Shown here: piece after piece, positions 58,778-64,000 of the stretch
How positions within the stretch are numbered: position 1 is the first letter of the stretch
How the letters are laid out: the number at the start of each line of letters is the position of its first letter
NCBI GenBank assembly: GCA_041918155.1
Contig: JAYRWH010000017.1
Coordinates: 13,138-77,137, forward strand
Reading direction: 5' to 3'
DNA: 64,000 nt
From: UBA668 sp041918155
Lineage (GTDB): Bacteria > Actinomycetota > Acidimicrobiia > Acidimicrobiales > Ilumatobacteraceae
The notes under the pieces: model-generated
Databases searched by the model: none
The model's input: the letters and a program-made list of their open reading frames with translations, nothing else
Told to the model about the DNA's origin: nothing
Position numbers and translations under genes: made by a program

Positions 58778-60030
58778 GCCTGTCACGGCGACGCTTCCTC
58801 ACCATCGCCGGGGCCGGCGCTGCCGGAGCAGCGACGTTCTCGCTCCCCACAGCTTGCGCTGACGAGCGTGCCGGGACAGACGTCAACGACACGGTCGACT
58901 TCCTCGGCCCGCACCAGGCCGGCATCGTCACCCCCGCGCAGGATCGCCTCCACTTCGCAGCCTTCGACGTCACCACCGACTCACGTGACGAGCTCATCGC
59001 ACTGCTGCGCGCCTGGACCGATGCCGCGGCGAAGATGACCCAAGGGCACGACGTCGGTGAGTTCGGGGCGATGGACGGCCCCAACCTTGCGCCGCCGCAG
59101 GACACCGGCGAAGCGTTCGGCCTACGCCCGGCGCGGCTCACGATCACATTCGGATTCGGCCCCGGCCTGTTCCTGGACGAGCAGGGCAACGACCGCTTCG
59201 GCCTGGCCGCGCAGCAGCCCGCGTCGCTGCGCACCCTGCCCCATTTCCCCGCCGACAATCTTGACCCGGCACGCTCGGGCGGCGACCTGTGCGTGCAGGC
59301 CTGCGCCGACGACCCACAGGTCGCGGTTCACGCCGTGCGCAACCTCGCCCGCATCGGGTTCGGCACGGTCGCGATGCGCTGGTCGCAACTGGGTTTCGGG
59401 CGCACATCGTCCACCTCCGACACGCAGACCACGCCGCGCAACCTGCTCGGCTTCAAGGACGGCACGAACAACGTCAAGGCCGAACACCAGGATCTGCTCG
59501 ACGAGTTCGTGTGGGTCGGCCCCGACGACGACCCGGCCGCCAGCTGGCTGGCAGGCGGCAGCTACCTGGTCGCGCGGCGGATCAACATGCACATCGAGAC
59601 CTGGGATCGCACCTCACTGCTGGAACAGGAGGCGCTGATCGGTCGCGACAAGAAGGAGGGTGCCCCGCTCTCGGGCGGCGGGGAGTTCACCACCCCCGAC
59701 TTCACGATGGTCGGTGCCGGCGACGAGCCGATCATCGCCACCACTGCGCACGTTCGCCTCGCGCACCCCGCGCAGAACAGCGGTACCCACATCCTGCGTC
59801 GTGGGTACAACTTCACCGACGGTTCGAACGGATTGGGTCACCTCGATGCCGGCCTGTTCTTCCTGGCGTACACCCGTGATCCGGTGCAGCACTTCATCCC
59901 GTTGCAGACCAACCTTGCTCGCCACGACGCGCTCAACGAGTACATCCAGCACACCGGCTCTGCCCTGTTCGCGGTGCCACCCGGCACGACAGAAGACGGC
60001 TACATCGGCCAAACCCTGTTCGACGCCTGA
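58774..60030 (+). CDS. efeB: EfeB, Tat-exported Dyp-type peroxidase
   Basis: The 418-residue protein opens with a Tat signal (SLSRRRFLTIAGAGAAG). The Dyp-type peroxidase marks are GFKDGTNN, the GxxDG motif with the catalytic aspartate, and a haem-binding histidine in VRLAHPAQNSGTH followed by RRGYNF. It oxidises ferrous iron or removes haem iron, completing the EfeUOB uptake system. It converges on the bfr gene, whose stop is 20 bases away. Confidence 0.93.
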   Translation: MSLSRRRFLTIAGAGAAGAATFSLPTACADERAGTDVNDTVDFLGPHQAGIVTPAQDRLHFAAFDVTTDSRDELIALLRAWTDAAAKMTQGHDVGEFGAMDGPNLAPPQDTGEAFGLRPARLTITFGFGPGLFLDEQGNDRFGLAAQQPASLRTLPHFPADNLDPARSGGDLCVQACADDPQVAVHAVRNLARIGFGTVAMRWSQLGFGRTSSTSDTQTTPRNLLGFKDGTNNVKAEHQDLLDEFVWVGPDDDPAASWLAGGSYLVARRINMHIETWDRTSLLEQEALIGRDKKEGAPLSGGGEFTTPDFTMVGAGDEPIIATTAHVRLAHPAQNSGTHILRRGYNFTDGSNGLGHLDAGLFFLAYTRDPVQHFIPLQTNLARHDALNEYIQHTGSALFAVPPGTTEDGYIGQTLFDA

Positions 60031-60049
60031 CCGGGCCGGGCCCAGCGGT

Positions 60050-60520
60050 TCAGTCGCGTAATTGCTGCGCGAGGTAGTTCTGCTCGCCGACCTGACGGAT
60101 CAACTCGATCTGCGCTTCCAGCCAGTCGGCGTGCTCTTCCTCGGACACGAGGATGCCCTCCAGCAGCGCACGCGACGCGTTGTCGCCGACTGCGACACAC
60201 GATGCGATCCCGTCGTTCAGTCGCTTGACCGCCGCGTATTCGAGCTGCAGGTCGACCTGAAACTGCTCGGGCACGGTCTCGCCGACGGTGATCGGGTTCA
60301 TCCGCTGCATGTTCGGCATGCCCTCGAGGAACAAGATGCGGTCGATCACGATGTCGGCGTGCTTCATCTCGTCGATCGACTCGTGACGGATGTACTCCGC
60401 CAGATACCGATAGCCCCAGTTCTCGCACATCTTGGCGTGAATGAAGTACTGGTTGATCGCCGTCAGCTCTGCTGACAGCACGTCGTTGAGGATCTCGAGG
60501 ACTTTCGCATCACCCTGCAT
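60050..60520 (-). CDS. bfr: Bacterioferritin
   Basis: The 156-residue ferritin of 24 subunits stores iron. The ferroxidase ligands are present: the glutamate in SAELTAINQYF, the E-x-x-H in DEMKHADIVIDRIL with the haem-binding methionine between them, and EEEHADWLEAQ in the last helix. It follows the Bfd-like gene by 11 bases on the same strand, so both are expressed together. Confidence 0.95.
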   Translation of the reverse strand: MQGDAKVLEILNDVLSAELTAINQYFIHAKMCENWGYRYLAEYIRHESIDEMKHADIVIDRILFLEGMPNMQRMNPITVGETVPEQFQVDLQLEYAAVKRLNDGIASCVAVGDNASRALLEGILVSEEEHADWLEAQIELIRQVGEQNYLAQQLRD

Positions 60521-60531
60521 GTTCGCCGAGC

Positions 60532-60771
60532 CTACGCAGTTCCGGTCGATGCGAAGCCACAGCGGTCAAGTTCCGAGCCGCCGGAGCGGACCATCTCGGC
60601 CACTGCCACCCCGTTCCGGCGCAACAGTTCGACGACGGCCGGCGCACAGTCTCCGCAGCCGTTCACCGCGCCGCACGCAATCCGCACATCATCGATCGAG
60701 CAGGCACCGGCCTCGATAGCCGCGACGATGTCGCGATCACGCACCACTTCGCACTGGCACACGATCGCCAT
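60532..60771 (-). CDS. bfd: Bacterioferritin-associated ferredoxin
   Basis: The 79-residue protein has the Fer2_BFD pattern: CQC near residue 5 and ACGAVNGCGDC near residue 33, which gives four cysteines for a 2Fe-2S cluster. In studied bacteria Bfd reduces the iron core of Bfr to release it. It is read upstream of bfr, with GGAGGTG before the start, so storage and release are encoded together. Confidence 0.85.
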   Translation of the reverse strand: MAIVCQCEVVRDRDIVAAIEAGACSIDDVRIACGAVNGCGDCAPAVVELLRRNGVAVAEMVRSGGSELDRCGFASTGTA

Positions 60772-60839
60772 CTCGCTGCGTCACCTCCATCGGGCACCGG
60801 TCGTAGGGATCGAACTTACCATTGGCTCCGGGCGCCCCC

Positions 60840-61097
60840 TCAGACCGGCGGCGGCGTCCGCTCATCGACGGTGCTCCAGCGGGCACCGGCACGGATGAGC
60901 GCTGAGGCGGTGTGCAGCGACACTCGGCGAGTCAGCGGCAACCGGTGAGCGACTCCAGTGACCTGCGCCCGCACCCCCTCGTCGGACACGACCAACAGCA
61001 CCGACTCAACGCGCCTGAACCCCAGTCGTTCCGCCACGCCAGGGCGTGCACCCACGTTCGCTGCGACAGCCATTCCTCGCGATAGTAGGTCGTCCAA
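60840..61097 (-). CDS. Small hypothetical protein
   Basis: The 85-residue protein (start ATG 61097, or ATG 61073 as an alternative) has a short Ala/Val-rich beginning, then FRRVESVLLVVSDEGVRAQVTG and LTRRVSLHTASALIRAGA and a proline-rich end. It looks like a small alpha/beta protein, but I do not recognise a family. It is transcribed in the direction of bfd-bfr, 68 bases upstream. It may mark the end of the iron gene block. Confidence 0.5.
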   Translation of the reverse strand: MDDLLSRGMAVAANVGARPGVAERLGFRRVESVLLVVSDEGVRAQVTGVAHRLPLTRRVSLHTASALIRAGARWSTVDERTPPPV

Positions 61098-61157
61098 CGA
61101 TGACTGTCAAGCCATGTGTCTAATGTGTATTAGGTACCCTTGATAGCCGCATTCTGC

Positions 61158-61958
61158 TCAAGGCCTGCGGTGGTAGACCGCGGTGAATGTCGATGTCCGT
61201 TCGATCCAGCTTCGGGCGGCCGGGCTGATCCATCCGGCGAGTTCCAAGATGTTGTCGTGGATCTGGACCAGCGAGACCAGCGGGTCGGTCACCTGTGATC
61301 CTTTGCGGCGGACACCGGCGAAGACCGGTTCGTGATGGGCGATGCGGTTCCGCATCTCAGCGATCAGCGACACGTGCCGGTGAGCGAGCCGACGCGACGG
61401 CTGCGCGAGACCGGGGAACGCGAAGCGGACGCCTTCGCCGACGTGGCCAGTCGGCAACCACAACGTGGTGCTGTAGTCGACGAACGGCCCGTTGTGTCCG
61501 CCCCGCGGGCCGCCGGCTTCGAGCAGACCCGCCCAGAAGCCGAACGTCAGCTCGGCGACCACCTTGCCAGCCGAGTAGGTGTCGATGGTGGCCGTCTTGC
61601 CGAGCCAGCCATGGGCCGTTCGCAACCCGTTCACCGACCGGTCGCTCAACTCGGCGATGTAGTCGCGTGCGGTCGGATCCCAGTACCAGTGATCGCGGCC
61701 GAACAGGTTCCGCAACGCCACGTCGATCGCGTTACGCAACACGACCTCGACGAACGCGATGTCCGTGTAGAACGCTGAGCTGACGTCGGCGTTCCACAGA
61801 TACAGCTTCAACGCACCCTCATCGGTGTGGCGCGGCACCGCCAGCCGATACGGCTCGAGCCGACCCGCGCTGAGCAGCACCTTCAGCTCCGCCCGCTCAG
61901 ATCGCGAGAAGTCACCGTCGCTTGCCAACGCCGCCATCGCACGCCATACTAAGTCCAT
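61158..61958 (-). CDS. Abi-like (AbiD/F, HEPN-type) protein
   Basis: The 266-residue protein follows the Abi-like family: KLYLWNADVSSAFYTDIAFVEVVLRNAID near residue 45, ELTFGFWAGLLE in the middle and a C-terminal MRNRIAHHEPVF. The last has the R-x(4)-H signature of HEPN ribonucleases. Relatives abort phage infection by cleaving RNA. It is the gene at the boundary between the iron module and the parA region, typical of mobile DNA. Its start is downstream of a hairpin containing the ribosome-binding site. Confidence 0.83.
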   Translation of the reverse strand: MDLVWRAMAALASDGDFSRSERAELKVLLSAGRLEPYRLAVPRHTDEGALKLYLWNADVSSAFYTDIAFVEVVLRNAIDVALRNLFGRDHWYWDPTARDYIAELSDRSVNGLRTAHGWLGKTATIDTYSAGKVVAELTFGFWAGLLEAGGPRGGHNGPFVDYSTTLWLPTGHVGEGVRFAFPGLAQPSRRLAHRHVSLIAEMRNRIAHHEPVFAGVRRKGSQVTDPLVSLVQIHDNILELAGWISPAARSWIERTSTFTAVYHRRP

Positions 61959-61962
61959 AACT

Positions 61963-61997
61963 CCCCCGGGTTGCCGCTCAACAGAGCCGCCCGGGGG
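61963..61997 (-). promoter_or_regulatory. Hairpin covering the ribosome-binding site of the Abi-like gene
   Basis: On the minus strand CCCCCGGG (61997-61990) pairs perfectly with CCCGGGGG (61970-61963), an eight-pair stem. An inner GCTC/GAGC hairpin lies in the loop. The 3' arm continues into AG and TT and the ATG at 61958, so the GGGGGAG Shine-Dalgarno is inside the stem. On the plus strand the hairpin is followed by TGCTGTGTTTTT and would also work as a terminator. Confidence 0.55.
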
Positions 61998-62027
61998 TGC
62001 TGTGTTTTTCGGCGACGAGACCGCACA

Positions 62028-62447
62028 TCAACGTGTCACCGCGCAGGTCGCGTAGTCCGACACCGACCGCCCCGACGCCTCAGCCTTGGACACGATCACG
62101 CGCGCCTCGCCGGGCGTGAGCAGCACGGACACCGACACCGTCTGTAGACCGCGGCGCATCGCCGCCGATCGATTCGGTCGCCGTTGCCGGGCCGGAACGT
62201 CCGCTCGGGCGACGAGATCCATGAGCGCCTCGCCGAGCGTGACGCCGTCAGCCGCCGCGCGCTCATAGAGCGTCGTCTTCGCGTCGACGGTGAGGCTGAG
62301 GTTGACGCAACGCATCCGACCGTGCTGTTTGCCGATCAACCTCATCTCCTCGGCGACGATGGCCGCCGAGGAGGTGATCGGCGTAGCGGCGGTCGGTGTA
62401 GGCGGGGCGAGGACGGTACGGGTGATCGAGGCTCTCGGGTCGCTCAT
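62028..62447 (-). CDS. Small ParA-partner-like protein (predicted DNA-binding)
   Basis: The 139-residue protein overlaps parA by four bases and is read after it, the place of the centromere-binding partner (ParB, ParG or similar). A flexible N-terminal 35 residues are followed by MRCVNLSLTVDAKTTLYERAAADGV, a strand-helix pattern like a ribbon-helix-helix domain, and a second copy-like region near GLQTVSVSVLLTPGEARVIVSKA. Two such halves in one chain would be a tandem fold. The family is not certain. Confidence 0.6.
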   Translation of the reverse strand: MSDPRASITRTVLAPPTPTAATPITSSAAIVAEEMRLIGKQHGRMRCVNLSLTVDAKTTLYERAAADGVTLGEALMDLVARADVPARQRRPNRSAAMRRGLQTVSVSVLLTPGEARVIVSKAEASGRSVSDYATCAVTR

Positions 62448-63331
62448 GCTGTTCTCCTTGCGGTGCGGGTCGCCGTCAGCGCGGCGAGGATCTCGTTGGT
62501 CAGCTGCTGGTAGTCATCCGCGAGGCCCGTGGCGGCACTGGAGAACGACTCGCCCTTGGCTGTCGCCTTCCACCACGGATCAGCGGACAATGCGGCCTTC
62601 TCGTATTCGTGGGCGAGGCGTCCGTCGCGGCGGCAGTCGACCGCTGCTGCCTGTGCGAAACGGATGGTCGAGTCGAACACGATGATCTGCTCACCGAGCA
62701 GCGACCGCAGGGTGTTGCGCACGGTGCGCTTCACGTTCGTCGCGGTCGACACGGTGAGGGTGAGGACGACGCCGAGGATGTCGAGGTCGGTGTTGCCACC
62801 ATCGACGCGCAACTGTTGGTAGAGGTCGAACACGGCACCCAGCCCGTCGACCGAACAGTCATCCGGGGCGGTCGGGATCAACAGGTGCCCGGCAGCACGC
62901 GCCGCCAATGTCTGGATGGCGCGTTCACCGGGTGGGGAGTCGATGACGATCAGGTCATACCGGTCCGCGACCTTGGCCAACATTGCCTCGACCAACCCGA
63001 GCGCTGTCAGGTACTGGCCGCGGGCCATCATCAACTGCACCTCGGCGACCAGGCTGTCCATGTGCCTCCCGCCGGCGGCGAGATCGAGGCCGGGGCGGAC
63101 ATTGGTGAGTGGGATGAGCGGTGTGCGGCCGAGGATCGCATCGCGAAGGTTCAACCCGTCATCCGACGCGGCCAACACGCCGAGGTCGCGAGCCAAGTTG
63201 CCCTGCGGGTCGGTGTCCACGGCGAGGACCCGCCAGCGGGAGGCGGCGGCGAGTCCGCAGAGGTTGGCGACCAGGCTGGTCTTGCCGACGCCGCCTTTGC
63301 CGTTGATGGTGAGAATGGAATGTTCGATCAT
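62444..63331 (-). CDS. parA: ParA-family partitioning ATPase
   Basis: The 295-residue protein has a deviant Walker A (INGKGGVGKTSLVANLCG), Walker A' (AVDTDPQGN) and Walker B (LIVIDSPPGE). It has no N-terminal DNA-binding domain, so it is of the ParF/Soj type (type Ib). It segregates plasmids or integrated elements, or regulates itself. ATG 63331 is preferred because AGGAG precedes it and the sequence opens MIEHSILTINGKGG. It overlaps the genes on both sides by four bases. Confidence 0.92.
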   Translation of the reverse strand: MIEHSILTINGKGGVGKTSLVANLCGLAAASRWRVLAVDTDPQGNLARDLGVLAASDDGLNLRDAILGRTPLIPLTNVRPGLDLAAGGRHMDSLVAEVQLMMARGQYLTALGLVEAMLAKVADRYDLIVIDSPPGERAIQTLAARAAGHLLIPTAPDDCSVDGLGAVFDLYQQLRVDGGNTDLDILGVVLTLTVSTATNVKRTVRNTLRSLLGEQIIVFDSTIRFAQAAAVDCRRDGRLAHEYEKAALSADPWWKATAKGESFSSAATGLADDYQQLTNEILAALTATRTARRTA

Positions 63332-63870
63332 GACTGTTCTCCTGTTGTGCTCGTGGTGTCCTCGTGGACACCTCGGGGTGTGCTCGTGGTCACCTGGTGG
63401 TGACCGTCGGGTGTGCTCGTGGCCACCCACAGCCGGTAGTGGGTAAGGCGTGTCGCGTGGCGCATCGCCGGCGGCATCCGCACCAGCCCGCCGACCTCGC
63501 GATCGACGAAGGCATCAAGCGCCTCCAGGTCGGCCGGCGACAGGGCGACGACCGCCGCCCGCACGTCGTCGTCGACGGGCTCGAGATCCGTCGCAGCGAT
63601 GGCCGGTGGAGGAACCGGCGCAGGTCGGTTCGGCATGGCTCCTGTGGTGGCCCAGGTGTGCAGCAGACCGAACGGGCTACGCACCTTCGTGCCCCGGTCG
63701 TTCGCACCACGCACCAGCTCACTCACGGCGTGCTCAATCTGATCAAGCGTGTACGGCCTCAACGCAGCAGTGAGGCGCGGTCGGTTGTTCATCGCCTGCA
63801 GGCCCGCCCTGCGCACCGCCTCGTGCAGCGGAGCGAGGACAGCGTCGAGTTCGGTGTCGGTCCAGTCCAC
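63328..63870 (-). CDS. Predicted DNA-binding protein before parA, repeat-tailed
   Basis: The 180-residue protein has a helical N-terminal part (AVLAPLHEAVRRAGLQAM, RPYTLDQIEHAVSELV) with a winged-helix-like look, a proline-rich hinge and a C-terminal tail of three repeats of 11 residues (VATSTPDGHHQ, VTTSTPRGVHE, DTTSTTGEQS). The tail follows from the 11-bp DNA repeats in this stretch. It may be a replication-associated protein. I do not recognise the family. It is the first gene of the parA operon in the window. Confidence 0.65.
   Translation of the reverse strand: MDWTDTELDAVLAPLHEAVRRAGLQAMNNRPRLTAALRPYTLDQIEHAVSELVRGANDRGTKVRSPFGLLHTWATTGAMPNRPAPVPPPAIAATDLEPVDDDVRAAVVALSPADLEALDAFVDREVGGLVRMPPAMRHATRLTHYRLWVATSTPDGHHQVTTSTPRGVHEDTTSTTGEQS
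63339..63426. repeat. Eight tandem 11-bp repeats before parA, centromere- or iteron-like
   Basis: Units of exactly 11 bp, consensus CTCGTGGTGTC, start at 63339, 63350, 63361, 63372, 63383, 63394, 63405 and 63416. The best copies keep CTCGTGG (63350, 63361, 63383 and 63416); others differ by one to four bases in that core. Neighbouring units make palindromes (GTGTCCTCGTGGACAC at 63356, GGTCACCTGGTGGTGACC at 63388). The spacing is about one helical turn, so bound proteins would line one DNA face. The array ends eight bases before the parA start. Confidence 0.75.
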
Positions 63871-64000
63871 GGGTTCCGCGCGATCCGCGCGCGGGACTTC
63901 GCGAGCAGAACAAGGAGAAGGAGCTTCTTGAACTTCTTCTTCTTGAATTTCGCGCGGTTCGCGACCGATTCCGCGGGAACCGCGCGCGGAACCCGCGGAT
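63871..64000. other. Repeat-rich, low-complexity stretch at the window edge
   Basis: The last 130 bases have no clear gene. They hold a GAAG/CTTC-rich purine-pyrimidine tract (63918-63950), several TTCGCG and CCGCGCG repeats and a near-palindrome (ATTCCGCGGGAACC...GGAACCCGCGGAT at 63968-64000). With the adjacent par genes this could be part of a replication or regulatory region. The window cuts it off. Confidence 0.4.

Noticed and set aside
61114..61136. CTAATGTGTATTAG palindrome considered as the second attachment site
   Set aside because: It has no similarity to the tRNA-Arg 3' end; it is a short dyad only.
63339..63426. The 11-bp array considered as a CRISPR array
   Set aside because: Units are only 11 bp with no spacers, and there are no cas genes nearby.

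Overview
The window is high-GC, densely coded bacterial DNA with many GTG starts and 4-bp ATGA/GTGA gene overlaps. The gene content is actinobacterial: an AftB/ZomB-type arabinofuranosyltransferase-like protein, two Tad-type pilus loci (one laid out like the mycobacterial Rv3660c-Rv3654c cluster), the topA...tmk-holB neighbourhood, a short SigA-like sigma factor, many lipoproteins with Thr/Pro-rich linkers, an LPxTG-like surface protein and the furA-katG pair. I infer an actinobacterium, perhaps of the Acidimicrobiia. No rRNA is present to settle this.

Left part (1-15.5 kb): the end of a CUT1-type sugar ABC operon on the minus strand, a small DksA-like protein, a UbiB-family kinase, a Bax inhibitor-1 family membrane protein, a primary-like sigma factor, a large LuxR/LAL regulator, a run of four lipoprotein genes (an OmpA-domain one and two tandem paralogues among them), an LpqC-like esterase and the AftB-like membrane protein. 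A selenocysteine tRNA gene (anticodon UCA) lies at 15510-15602 on the minus strand.

Middle (15.6-48 kb): an M23 peptidase, a phosphodiester-glycosidase-like protein, a 2-hydroxyacid dehydrogenase, Tad locus 1 (19.5-23.0 kb, plus strand), an LPHTG protein, rsgA diverging from an MMPL transporter, topA, a mazEF-like pair, an EamA transporter, tmk-holB and tRNA-Thr. A translationally coupled trio follows: C69/secernin-like hydrolase, class III aminotransferase and a kinase-like unknown. Next are a double-cupredoxin lipoprotein and Tad locus 2 (47.8 to 38.4 kb, minus strand), whose promoter has a perfect TTGACA -35 element. Locus 2 carries the prepilin peptidase and CpaB-like protein missing from locus 1, and ends with a membrane-tethered LysM-like/BTAD protein.

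Right part (48-64 kb): tRNA-Ser, an HGSNAT-like membrane acyltransferase, two tandem LysM plus lysozyme-like genes and tRNA-Arg(ACG). A tyrosine integrase starts about 115 bp past the tRNA, so the DNA from here on is probably an integrated element; its far end is not in the window. Its cargo is a compact iron and peroxide module: fur-katG, dps, efeUOB behind an IdeR-like palindrome, and bfd-bfr. Beyond it is plasmid-like DNA: an Abi/HEPN-like gene whose ribosome-binding site lies in a hairpin, a ParA operon, and an array of eight 11-bp repeats immediately before parA. These repeats look like a centromere or iteron site and lie inside the upstream coding sequence.
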